A DNA stretch of 45,416 nt from Pseudomonas sp. GD03858. GTDB lineage: Bacteria; Pseudomonadota; Gammaproteobacteria; Pseudomonadales; Pseudomonadaceae. Under the pieces are notes generated by a model. That model did no database searches and had not been told where the DNA came from. It saw nothing but the letters and a program-made list of their open reading frames with translations. The translations under genes were made by a program, and so were the position numbers. Below are positions 18,059-26,041 of this stretch, piece after piece; position 1 is the first letter of the stretch, and every line of letters starts with the position of its first letter. Location: assembly GCF_029840925.1 (NCBI RefSeq), contig NZ_JAOCDM010000034.1:1-45416 (forward strand). Direction: 5' to 3'.

Positions 18059-18715
18059 ATGGCACTGACCCGCGAACAAATGGCCCAACGCGTCGCCCGT
18101 GAACTCAAAGACGGCTACTACGTCAACCTCGGTATCGGCATCCCCACCCTGGTGGCCAACTACGTGCCCGCCGACATGGACGTGATGCTGCAGTCGGAAA
18201 ACGGCCTGCTGGGCATGGGCGAGTTTCCCACCGAAGCCACCCTCGACGCCGACATGATCAACGCCGGCAAGCAGACCGTCACCGCCCGCCGTGGCGCGTC
18301 GATCTTCGACTCGGCGCAATCCTTCGCCATGATCCGCGGCGGCCATGTCGACCTCACCGTGCTCGGTGCCTTCGAGGTGGACGTGGAAGGCAACATCGCC
18401 TCGTGGATGATTCCCGGCAAGCTGGTCAAGGGCATGGGCGGCGCCATGGACCTGGTGGCCGGTGCCGACAACATCATCGTCACCATGACCCACGCCTCGA
18501 AGGACGGCGAGTCCAAGCTGCTGCCGCGCTGCAGCCTGCCGCTGACCGGTGCCGGCTGCATCCGCAAGGTGCTGACCGACCTGGCCTACCTGGAGATCGA
18601 GAACGGCGCCTTCATCCTGCGCGAGACCGCGCCAGGGGTCAGCATCGAGGAGATCGTCGAGAAGACCGCCGGCAAGCTGATCGTGCCGGACGATGTGAAG
18701 GAAATGACCTTCTAA
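18059..18715 (+). CDS. scoB: 3-oxoacid CoA-transferase subunit B
   Basis: This 218-residue beta subunit carries the catalytic glutamate in the motif LQSENGLLGMG; that Glu forms the CoA thioester intermediate. It also shows the NLGIGIPTLVAN and PLTGAGCIRKVLTD family blocks. The start is ATG 18059; the longer upstream frame is antisense-like read-through of scoA. It forms a pair with scoA and is followed by a REP palindrome and atoE. Confidence 0.94.
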   Translation: MALTREQMAQRVARELKDGYYVNLGIGIPTLVANYVPADMDVMLQSENGLLGMGEFPTEATLDADMINAGKQTVTARRGASIFDSAQSFAMIRGGHVDLTVLGAFEVDVEGNIASWMIPGKLVKGMGGAMDLVAGADNIIVTMTHASKDGESKLLPRCSLPLTGAGCIRKVLTDLAYLEIENGAFILRETAPGVSIEEIVEKTAGKLIVPDDVKEMTF

Positions 18716-18730
18716 ACCTTGTTTTGCAAA

Positions 18731-18809
18731 CGCCCCATCGCGGGGCAAGCCCGCTCCCACGAAGGACCACGCATCCCTCGTGGGAGCGGGCTTGCCCCGC
18801 GATGGGGCG
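18731..18809. repeat. Perfect 32-bp REP inverted repeat between scoB and atoE
   Basis: Positions 18731-18762 and 18778-18809 are exact reverse complements around a 15-nt loop. They contain the REP core GTGGGAGCGGGCTTGCCCCG, ending 42 nt before the atoE start. The hairpin is very stable in RNA and may reduce atoE expression relative to scoAB. Confidence 0.93.
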
Positions 18810-18851
18810 CCGCCGCTTCAGTCCTATAAAAATCAGAAAAAGGAAAATATC

Positions 18852-20270
18852 GTGGCCGCCGATATCCAAGACAGCCGCTCCGCCCGCTTTGCCCTGCGCT
18901 GCTCCAACTGGGCCGAACGCTGGTTCCCCGACTCCTGGGTGTTCGCAGCCCTGGCCGTCATGCTGGTGGCGCTCGGCGCCCTGGTCATGGGCGGCAAGCC
19001 GACCGACACCGCCAAGGCCTTTGGCGACGGTTTCTGGAGCCTCATTCCATTCACCATGCAGATGGCCTTCGTGGTCATCGGCGGCTATGTGGTCGCTAGC
19101 TCGCCACCCGCCGCGCGCCTGATCGACCGCCTGGCGCGGCTGCCGAAGAACGGCCGCTCGGCGGTGTGCTGGGTGGCGCTGATCTCGATGCTCGCATCCT
19201 TGCTCAACTGGGGCCTGTCGCTGGTGTTCGGTGGCTTGCTGGTGCGCGCCCTGGCACGACGCACCGATCTGAAAATGGACTATCGCGCCGCCGGTGCCGC
19301 GGCCTACCTGGGCCTTGGCGCGGTCTGGGCGCTGGGCCTGTCATCCTCGGCCGCGCAGCTGCAGGCCAACCCGGCCAGTCTGCCGCCGTCGATCCTGTCG
19401 ATCACCGGGGTGATTCCGTTCACCGAAACCATCTTCCTCTGGCAGTCCGGGGTGATGCTCGCCGCGCTGGTGATCGTTTCGCTGATCGTCGCCTATGCCA
19501 CCGCGCCCGGGCCGAACAGCGCCCGCAGCGCCCAGGACTGTGGCGTCGACCCGAGCTTCAGCGCGCCGCCGTCGCCACAGCGCACGCGCCCGGGCGAATG
19601 GCTGGAGTACAGCCCGATCCTGATCCTGCTGCTGGTGGCCCTGGCCGCTGGCTGGCTGTACCAGGAGTTCGCCACCAAGCCCGCGATCACCGCGATCTCC
19701 GGGCTGAACACCTACAACCTGCTGTTCATCATGCTCGGCGCCTTGCTGCACTGGCGTCCGCGCAGCTTCCTCGACGCCGTGGCCCGCGCCGTGCCGACCA
19801 CCACCGGGGTGCTGATCCAGTTCCCGCTGTACGGCTCGATCGCCGCCATCCTCACTCAGGTCAAGGGCGTTGATGGCGAGACCCTGGCTCACCACATCTC
19901 GCTGTTCTTCACCCAGATCGCCACCCATGACACCTACGCGCTGCTGATGGGCGTGTACTCGGCGGTGCTCGGCTTCTTCATCCCGTCGGGCGGCGGCAAG
20001 TGGATCATCGAGGCGCCGTACGTGATGCTGGTGGCCAACGACCTGCAGTACCACCTGGGTTGGGCGGTGCAGATCTACAATGCCGCCGAGGCGCTGCCGA
20101 ACCTGATCAACCCGTTCTACATGCTGCCGCTGCTGGGCGTGCTGGGCCTGAAGGCGCGCGACCTGATTGGCTTCTCGTTCGTGCAGTTGCTGGTGCATGT
20201 GCCCTTGGTGCTGGTGTTGCTGTGGGCGCTGGGGACGACCTTGCAGTACGTGCCGCCTGTGATGCCGTAA
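18852..20270 (+). CDS. atoE: Short-chain fatty acid transporter, AtoE family
   Basis: The 472-residue inner-membrane protein has about twelve hydrophobic helices and matches the AtoE family: NWAERWFPDSWVFA at the N-terminus, LNWGLSLVFGGLL, and the conserved FFIPSGGGKWIIEAPY loop. It should bring in acetoacetate, butyrate or similar acids for activation by ScoAB. GTG 18852 is the chosen start, with AGGA 7 nt upstream; the upstream in-frame ATG lies inside the REP element. A terminator follows. Confidence 0.93.
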   Translation: MAADIQDSRSARFALRCSNWAERWFPDSWVFAALAVMLVALGALVMGGKPTDTAKAFGDGFWSLIPFTMQMAFVVIGGYVVASSPPAARLIDRLARLPKNGRSAVCWVALISMLASLLNWGLSLVFGGLLVRALARRTDLKMDYRAAGAAAYLGLGAVWALGLSSSAAQLQANPASLPPSILSITGVIPFTETIFLWQSGVMLAALVIVSLIVAYATAPGPNSARSAQDCGVDPSFSAPPSPQRTRPGEWLEYSPILILLLVALAAGWLYQEFATKPAITAISGLNTYNLLFIMLGALLHWRPRSFLDAVARAVPTTTGVLIQFPLYGSIAAILTQVKGVDGETLAHHISLFFTQIATHDTYALLMGVYSAVLGFFIPSGGGKWIIEAPYVMLVANDLQYHLGWAVQIYNAAEALPNLINPFYMLPLLGVLGLKARDLIGFSFVQLLVHVPLVLVLLWALGTTLQYVPPVMP

Positions 20271-20276
20271 CCCTAT

Positions 20277-20310
20277 AGGCCCTTTCGCTAGCTGGTGAGT
20301 GAAAGGGCCT
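20277..20310 (+). terminator. Terminator hairpin of the scoAB-atoE operon
   Basis: AGGCCCTTTC (20277-20286) is perfectly inverted as GAAAGGGCCT (20301-20310) with a 14-nt loop, 6 nt after the atoE stop. The T-tract is short (TTAT). Confidence 0.65.
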
Positions 20311-20355
20311 TATCCTGCGCGAAGCCCCCCTTTCTTTACGTTTCGATGATAAATC

Positions 20356-20382
20356 GATAATGAATCTCAAACGAGATTCGTT
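20356..20382 (+). promoter_or_regulatory. Fur-box-like site upstream of the first TonB receptor
   Basis: From 20356 the sequence GATAATGAATCTCA matches the left part of the Fur consensus (11 of 19 positions overall). It overlaps an inverted repeat, AATGAATCTC (20359-20368) with GAGATTCGTT (20373-20382). The position is 67-93 nt before the start. Iron repression is likely but not proven by the match. Confidence 0.5.
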
Positions 20383-20448
20383 TTCATGTGAATGCCGCCT
20401 GCCGGCAGTCAATGGACTTCATCAAAACGAACAAGGAGAAAGGCAGCG

Positions 20449-22674
20449 ATGTTCGCGCCCATCAGCCGTTCCATGACCCTCACCCTGGGCCTGTGCGCCA
20501 CCGTGGCCAGCTCGTTATCCCTGGCCGAGCAGACCGAGCCCAGGCCTGAAGACGAGGTGCTGGAACTCGGCTCCACTGAAATCTTCGCCCTGGGTCTGGG
20601 CAGCACCACGGAACACACCGGTTCCTACACCACCGGCAGCATGAGCGCGGCGACGCGCCTGAACCTGTCGATCAAGGACACCCCGCAGTCGGTGTCGGTG
20701 GTGACCCGCCAGCAACTCGACGACTTCCAGCTCGGCACGCTTTCCGAGGCGATGGGCCGGGTCACCGGGGTCACCGTGCAGCGCAACGACTCCGAACGAC
20801 CGGCGTACTACTCCCGTGGCTATGCGATCAACAACTTCCAGGTCGACGGGATGCTCAACACCTTCGCCGGGCTCAAGTCCGATTCCGACACCATCATCTA
20901 CGACCGCATCGAAGTGGTGCGCGGTGCCACCGGCCTGACCACCGGGGCAGGGGATCCGTCCGGCACCATCGCCATGGTGCGCAAACGCCCGACCGGGCAG
21001 CTGGCGGTGCAGAGCGGCGTGAGTGCCGGCAGCCACGACGACTACCACAGCTATGTCGATGTCGGCGGGCCGCTGGGCTGGGACGGCCGCCTGCGTGGGC
21101 GCACGGTGCTGGCCTATCGCGACAGCAAGTCGTTCATGGACCGCTACGCCAGCCAGCGTGAGGTGGCCTACGGCATTCTCGAGGCGGACCTGAGTGACAG
21201 CACCCTGCTGTCGGTGGGTTATGACTACCAGAACAAGCATGTGCAGGGGGCGTCCTGGGGCACGGTGCCGTACTGGAACGCCGACGGCGGCAAGGCCAAC
21301 CTGCCGCGCTCGACCAACCTGGCCGCGCCCTGGTCGTCCTGGCCGCTCAAGGACCAGACGCTGTTCGTCACCCTGGATCAGGACCTGGGCAACGACTGGT
21401 TGCTCAAGGCGGCCGTTACCCATCGCTGGAGCGACAGCGACGGCAAGGTCTACTACGGCGGCTCCGGCTTCCCCGAGGCCGACCGCAGCGGCATGAGCGC
21501 CTGGTACAGCCATTTTTCCGGCGAAGAGCGGATGACCGCGGTCGATCTGAACCTGGCCGGCCCTTATCAGTTGCTCGGCCGTCGTCACGATTTCATGATC
21601 GGCTATGGCGAGTCCGAGCGGCGCAACGAGTCACCTTACCTGCTCGGTCCAGTGGTGCCCGCCGACTACCGCAAGATCCCGGACTGGAAATACCTGAGCT
21701 CGATCGCCAAGTTCCACGATCCCTCCACCGGACGCGACGGCTCGCGTGACGATATCCGGCAGAAGGCCGGTTACATCGCTACGCGCCTGAATGCGACCGA
21801 CCGCCTGCACTTCGTGCTGGGCAGCCGCTACGGCAGCTGGGAGACCAAGAGCCGCCAGTGGAGCTATGACGAGAACCTGGTGTCCACGGGCGTTTCGACC
21901 AGCTCCCAGACCCACAACGACCAGTGGACACCCTATGCCGGCGTGCTCTACGACCTCACCGAGCAGTACACCGTGTATGCGAGCTACACCGACATCTTCC
22001 AGCCTCAGGATGCGCGCGACGTCAATCGCAAGTACCTGGAACCGGTGGTCGGCAAGGTCTACGAGATCGGCCTGAAGGGCAGCCTGTTCGACGACCGTGC
22101 CAACCTGAGCACCGCGGTGTACCGCAGCAAGCAGGACAACGTGCCGGAGATCGATGACTCGGTGCCGTTGGGCCCCAATGGCGAGCAGTACTACAAGTCG
22201 GGTGGCAAGGGCGTGGTGGTCGAGGGCTTCGAGGCCGAGCTGGCCGGCGAGGTGATGACGGACTGGCAGATGAGCCTGGGGTACAGCTACAACCACGCCA
22301 TTCGCGGCGACAAGACGCGCATGAACACCGAACAGCCGCTGAACCTGGTGCGCTTCTCCACCACCTACAAGTTGCAGCCGAAGCTGACCGTCGGCGGCAC
22401 CCTCGACTGGCAGAGCGACACCTATGGCAAGGGCCAACGTCCGGTGGGCCGCGACACCGACGGCAACATCGTCACCGCCCCCGGGCGCATGACCCAGGAT
22501 GCCTTCGCCGTGGTCGGGCTGATGGGGCGCTACCAGTTCGACGAGCACCTGTCGGCGTCGCTGAACGTGAAGAACCTGTTCGACCAGCACTACTTCAACA
22601 ATGTCGGCTTCTACAACGGGGTGTACATGGGGCAGCCGCGCACGTTGATGGTGAGCCTGGACTGGAAACTGTAA
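20449..22674 (+). CDS. TonB-dependent siderophore receptor
   Basis: The 741-residue outer-membrane receptor has a signal peptide (to about residue 27). The plug domain shows DTPQSVSVVTRQQL and the YDRIEVVRGATGLTTGAGDP motif, followed by a 22-strand barrel ending in the TonB-receptor signature NVKNLFDQHYF and a terminal VSLDWKL. There is no N-terminal secretin/STN signalling domain, so it should not signal to an anti-sigma factor. The ligand is probably a ferric siderophore, type unknown. ATG 20449 has AAGGAG 10 nt upstream. It is preceded by a Fur-like site and is not in an operon. Confidence 0.94.
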   Translation: MFAPISRSMTLTLGLCATVASSLSLAEQTEPRPEDEVLELGSTEIFALGLGSTTEHTGSYTTGSMSAATRLNLSIKDTPQSVSVVTRQQLDDFQLGTLSEAMGRVTGVTVQRNDSERPAYYSRGYAINNFQVDGMLNTFAGLKSDSDTIIYDRIEVVRGATGLTTGAGDPSGTIAMVRKRPTGQLAVQSGVSAGSHDDYHSYVDVGGPLGWDGRLRGRTVLAYRDSKSFMDRYASQREVAYGILEADLSDSTLLSVGYDYQNKHVQGASWGTVPYWNADGGKANLPRSTNLAAPWSSWPLKDQTLFVTLDQDLGNDWLLKAAVTHRWSDSDGKVYYGGSGFPEADRSGMSAWYSHFSGEERMTAVDLNLAGPYQLLGRRHDFMIGYGESERRNESPYLLGPVVPADYRKIPDWKYLSSIAKFHDPSTGRDGSRDDIRQKAGYIATRLNATDRLHFVLGSRYGSWETKSRQWSYDENLVSTGVSTSSQTHNDQWTPYAGVLYDLTEQYTVYASYTDIFQPQDARDVNRKYLEPVVGKVYEIGLKGSLFDDRANLSTAVYRSKQDNVPEIDDSVPLGPNGEQYYKSGGKGVVVEGFEAELAGEVMTDWQMSLGYSYNHAIRGDKTRMNTEQPLNLVRFSTTYKLQPKLTVGGTLDWQSDTYGKGQRPVGRDTDGNIVTAPGRMTQDAFAVVGLMGRYQFDEHLSASLNVKNLFDQHYFNNVGFYNGVYMGQPRTLMVSLDWKL

Positions 22675-22700
22675 GGCAGTGCTCCCGCAGGAACGGCACA

Positions 22701-22805
22701 TGACTTGAGGTCAGTGCGTATCCTGTGGGAGCGGTGCATGGCTTGAGGTCGGCGCCATCGCTGTGGGAGCGGCGTTAGCCGCGAACACCGGCAAAGCCGG
22801 TGCCA
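22701..22805. repeat. Tandem 38-nt repeat and REP-like hairpin between convergent genes
   Basis: Two 38-nt units (22701-22738 and 22739-22776) share 27 of 38 positions, each with CTTGAGGTC and TGTGGGAGCGG. The second runs into a putida-type repeat with the hairpin CACCGGC-AAA-GCCGGTG (22786-22802). It fills the gap between the TonB receptor and the DapA-like gene and may terminate both transcripts. Confidence 0.7.
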
Positions 22806-22834
22806 GCATCAGGGTGGCTGCTTCGCGGGCTCAG

Positions 22835-23719
22835 CTACCGCAACGCATCGATCAGCGCCTTGAGCTTCACCCGGCCTGGCGCGTCCAGGCCGAACACCGG
22901 TCGCCGGGGTTCACCCACCGGCAATCCGGTCATGTCCAGGCCGGCCTTGATGGTGGCAGGCAACCCCCCCTTGAGAATGAAGTCCAGCAACGGCAACTGG
23001 CGGTAGAACAGCGTCCTGGCCTGTTCCAGCTCGCCCGCCAGCACCGCCTGGTACAGCTGCTGGTTCAATCCGGGGATCAGGTTGGCCGCCGCCGTGCACC
23101 AGCCCTTGGCGCCGGCGACGAAGGCTTCCAGTGCCAGCGGGTTGCAACCGTTGTAGAACGGCACCTGGCCCTCACCGAGCAGTTGCAGCTTGTGCATGCG
23201 CTGGATGTCGCCGGTGCTCTCCTTGACCATGGTCACGTTGTCCACCTCGCGCACGATGCGCAGGATCAGCTCCACCGGCATGTCGGTGCCGCTGGTGGCG
23301 GGGTTGTTGTAGAGCATGATCGGGATATCGATGGCGGCGCCGATGGCGCGGTAGTGCTGGAGGATCTCGGCTTCGCCGAGCTTCCAGTAGGCAGCGGGCA
23401 GCACCATCACCGCATCGGCGCCATGCGCCTGGGCGAAGCGGGCGCGGCGCACGGCGCCGGCCGTGGTCAGGTCGGAAACGCTGACGATGCTCGGCACGCG
23501 CTTGCCGATGCGCTCGAGGCTGTACTGGGCGACCTGCCGCCATTCGCCGTCGCTCAGATAAGCACCTTCGCCGGTGCTGCCCAGCGGGGCGATGGCCTGG
23601 ACCTGGCCATCGATCAGACGATCGATGGACTGGCCAAGGGCGGGCAGGTCGAGCTGTTCGCCGTCCTGGCTGAACGGGGTGATGGTGTAGCCGATGATGC
23701 CGTGGAATTCAGTGGTCAT
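22835..23719 (-). CDS. DapA-like (dihydrodipicolinate synthase/NAL superfamily) lyase
   Basis: This 294-residue TIM-barrel class I aldolase has the Schiff-base Lys166 (MVKESTGD), Tyr137 (MLYNNPA) and the GSTGEG motif (Ser48-Thr49). Members condense or cleave pyruvate or related 2-oxoacids. YNNP and GSTGEG differ from housekeeping DapA (YNVP, GTTGE), so lysine synthesis is unlikely. ATG 23719 has GGAG 9 nt upstream. It lies 33 nt after the aldolase-fold gene, in one operon, suggesting successive steps on the same carbon skeleton. Confidence 0.88.
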   Translation of the reverse strand: MTTEFHGIIGYTITPFSQDGEQLDLPALGQSIDRLIDGQVQAIAPLGSTGEGAYLSDGEWRQVAQYSLERIGKRVPSIVSVSDLTTAGAVRRARFAQAHGADAVMVLPAAYWKLGEAEILQHYRAIGAAIDIPIMLYNNPATSGTDMPVELILRIVREVDNVTMVKESTGDIQRMHKLQLLGEGQVPFYNGCNPLALEAFVAGAKGWCTAAANLIPGLNQQLYQAVLAGELEQARTLFYRQLPLLDFILKGGLPATIKAGLDMTGLPVGEPRRPVFGLDAPGRVKLKALIDALR

Positions 23720-23752
23720 GGTTATAGGCTCCGCAAGCAAGGCATTCAGGGT

Positions 23753-24535
23753 TCAGTTCAGGCAGTCGGCGTGGGCGCGCAGAGCCTGCCGGGCGAAGTA
23801 GTTGAACGCGGCGCCGTGGCGCTTGGGTCGGTCGATCCAGTCGTGGGCGTCACGGCCTAGCTCCGGGGCGATCGGCTTGATGCTGCCGGCGGCCATGGCA
23901 AGCAATTGCAGGCGCGCGGCGCGCTCGATCAATTGGGCATACACGCAGGCCTGTTCGATGCTGGTGCCGGTGGACAGTTGGCCATGGTGCGACAGCAGGA
24001 TGGCGCGCTTGTCGCCCAGGGCGGCGCTGATGATCTCGCCTTCCTCGTTGCCCACCGGCACCCCTGGCCAGGCTTCGAGGAATGCGCAGTCTTCGTACAA
24101 CGGGCACAGGTCCATGTGCGAGACCACCAGCGGTACTTCCAGCATCGACAACGCCGCGACATGGGTGGGGTGGGTGTGGATGATGCAATTGACGTCGGGG
24201 CGGGCGCGGTATACCCAGCTGTGGAAGCGGTTGGCCGGGTTGGGCATGCCTTCGCCCTCCAGCACCTCGAGGTCTTCGTTGACCAGCAGCAGGTTGCTGG
24301 CGCTGATCTCGTCGAAGCCCAGGCCCAGTTGCTGGGTGTAGAAGGTGCCAGGCTGCGGGCCGCGGGCACTGATCTGCCCGGCAAGGCCCGAATCGTGGCC
24401 GTGGTCGAAGAGAATTCGGCAGGTCAGGGCCAGCTTTTCGCGCACAGTCCACGTATTATCCGCGAGCGAGCCTTGCATCTGCGTCAGCGCCTTTTGCACC
24501 AACTGGTCTTTGCCGAGTGTCAGGGTAGTGGCCAT
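23753..24535 (-). CDS. Class II aldolase/adducin-fold protein
   Basis: The 260-residue protein has the metal-binding HTHPTH motif (His120, His122) and a third histidine in SHHGQL (His183 or His184). The Glu that completes the zinc site in fuculose-phosphate aldolase (PSSEWRFH) is replaced: the equivalent stretch is NPANRFH, with Ala101. The chemistry may thus differ from phosphoaldolases. ATG 24535 is preceded by AGAGGACT. It is the first gene of the operon with the DapA-like gene, divergent from the XRE-cupin regulator. Confidence 0.87.
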   Translation of the reverse strand: MATTLTLGKDQLVQKALTQMQGSLADNTWTVREKLALTCRILFDHGHDSGLAGQISARGPQPGTFYTQQLGLGFDEISASNLLLVNEDLEVLEGEGMPNPANRFHSWVYRARPDVNCIIHTHPTHVAALSMLEVPLVVSHMDLCPLYEDCAFLEAWPGVPVGNEEGEIISAALGDKRAILLSHHGQLSTGTSIEQACVYAQLIERAARLQLLAMAAGSIKPIAPELGRDAHDWIDRPKRHGAAFNYFARQALRAHADCLN

Positions 24536-24617
24536 GGGCTCAGTCCTCTGTGACGTGATGATGGGTGTCATGGCTGGCCCGCCCCGCTGCTTGGACGGTG
24601 GAGGGGCGGTCAAGCAA

Positions 24618-24653
24618 ATGACACAAATAATCCTATATGACACAAAGTGTCAT
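24618..24653. promoter_or_regulatory. ATGACAC operator array between the aldolase and XRE-cupin genes
   Basis: ATGACAC occurs at 24618-24624 and again at 24637-24643. The second copy forms a perfect dyad, ATGACAC-AAA-GTGTCAT (24637-24653). The first copy is 19 bp upstream, nearly two helical turns. The array lies in the 152-nt divergent promoter region and is the likely binding site of the XRE regulator, for both autocontrol and operon control. Confidence 0.68.
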
Positions 24654-24687
24654 AAGCAAGTGTGTTTGTTCGGGAAACCTGCGTCAC

Positions 24688-25230
24688 ATGTCTATCCGAC
24701 TGAAACTGTTGAGAAAGAAACTGGGCATCACCCTTGAGCAGCTGGCCGAGAAGTCCGGCATGACCAAGAGCTACCTGTCCAAGGTCGAGCGTGGCCTGAA
24801 CACGCCGTCCATCGCTGCCGCGCTCAAGCTGGCGCGGGCGCTGAACGTCAACGTCGAGGAGCTGTTCGACGGCGCGCATGCCGACCAGGCGCGCTACAGC
24901 CTGGTGCGTCGCGGCGAGCGCCAGGCACTGGTGGGCGGCGGCGACGGGCCGGGCTACGCGGTGCTGACCTCTCAGGTCGGCCAGCGCAGCCTGTTGCCGT
25001 TCCTGATCCAGCCGCCGACCGAGTTCAGCGACCCGACGTTCAAGGAGCACGAAGGCGAGGAGTTTCTGTTCGTTCACGAAGGCCAGGTGGAAGTGGACTT
25101 CATGAGCGAACGGGTGCTTCTGGAGGCCGGCGATGCCCTGCATTTCAACGCCCAGACTCCACACCGCCTGCGTTCTGTGGGCGAGCGCCAGGCACAGTTG
25201 CTGGTGGTGGTGCAGGGTGGCGAAGGGTGA
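24688..25230 (+). CDS. XRE-family regulator with C-terminal cupin
   Basis: The 180-residue protein has a helix-turn-helix at residues 5-58 (LGITLEQLAEKSGMTKSYLS, VERGLNTPSIAAALKLAR). A small-ligand-binding cupin domain spans about 100-178 (HEGEEFLFVHEGQVEVDF, AGDALHFNAQTPHRLRS). ATG 24688 is chosen; the frame extends upstream to 24637, but that codon lies inside the operator. It probably senses a substrate or product of the divergent aldolase/DapA operon. Confidence 0.9.
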   Translation: MSIRLKLLRKKLGITLEQLAEKSGMTKSYLSKVERGLNTPSIAAALKLARALNVNVEELFDGAHADQARYSLVRRGERQALVGGGDGPGYAVLTSQVGQRSLLPFLIQPPTEFSDPTFKEHEGEEFLFVHEGQVEVDFMSERVLLEAGDALHFNAQTPHRLRSVGERQAQLLVVVQGGEG

Positions 25231-25240
25231 GGGCAGGGCG

Positions 25241-26041
25241 ATGATCGAGGTTTCGCGGTTCTGGCGCGATCCGGCGTTGCCCTTCGTCGAGGCCCGGCGC
25301 GTGGGCGACGGACGCCAGGTGCGCTACGCCGCCCATTCCCATGAGAGCTTTTCCATCGGTGTGATCACCGGTGGGCGCAGCACCTACTTCACCGGGGACG
25401 CCCGCCATGAAGTGGCGGCGGGGACCACGGTGTTGATGAGGCCGGGGGGCGTGCACAGCTGCAACCCGATCGACGGGCAGAGCTGGTCGTACCTGATGCT
25501 GTACGTCGACATGCCCTGGTTGCATGCGCGTGGCGTTGCCGTGCCTGACGCGACCCTGAGCACTTGCGCGTCCTTGTATGGGCGCCTGCTGGCGGTGTTC
25601 GCCTGCCTGTTCGACGCCCAGGTCACGGCACTCGACAAACAGGCGTGCCTGGCAGCCTTCTTCGAGGCGCTGCCCGCGCACCTGGAGCCAATGGCAAAAA
25701 CCGACGTGGTGGCGCACGCGCGCCTGGACATGGCGGCGGCGTTCATCCGCGCGCATCGCCTCGATCCGCTGACACTGGACGACATCTGCGCCGCGAGCGG
25801 GCTGTCGCAGGCCTACCTGACGCGCGCGTTCGGCAAGCGCTTCGGCCTGACGCCACATAGCTACCTGCTCGACCAGCGGGTTCAGCATGCCCGCGCGCAG
25901 TTGCGTCAGGGGCGACCGATCGCCGAGGTGGCGCTCGAGTCAGGGTTCGCCGACCAGGCGCACCTGCAGCGGGCGTTCAAGCGGCACCTGGCGGCAACTC
26001 CGGGGCATTACCGCAGCGCTTTGCCAATGTCACGCCCATGA
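25241..26041 (+). CDS. AraC-family regulator (arabinose-binding-like N-terminus)
   Basis: The 266-residue product has an AraC-type cupin sensor at residues 15-110 (AAHSHESFSIGVITGGRSTY, LMRPGGVHSCNP). The double helix-turn-helix lies at about 165-260 (LTLDDICAASGLSQAYLTRAF, IAEVALESGFADQAHLQRAF). It starts 10 nt after the XRE gene and overlaps the next AraC gene by ATGA, so all three regulators appear co-transcribed. Confidence 0.92.
   Translation: MIEVSRFWRDPALPFVEARRVGDGRQVRYAAHSHESFSIGVITGGRSTYFTGDARHEVAAGTTVLMRPGGVHSCNPIDGQSWSYLMLYVDMPWLHARGVAVPDATLSTCASLYGRLLAVFACLFDAQVTALDKQACLAAFFEALPAHLEPMAKTDVVAHARLDMAAAFIRAHRLDPLTLDDICAASGLSQAYLTRAFGKRFGLTPHSYLLDQRVQHARAQLRQGRPIAEVALESGFADQAHLQRAFKRHLAATPGHYRSALPMSRP

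Noticed and set aside
22835..23719. Housekeeping dapA for lysine biosynthesis
   Set aside because: It has YNNP and GSTGEG rather than YNVP and GTTGE, and it lies in an operon with an aldolase-fold gene under a ligand-sensing regulator.
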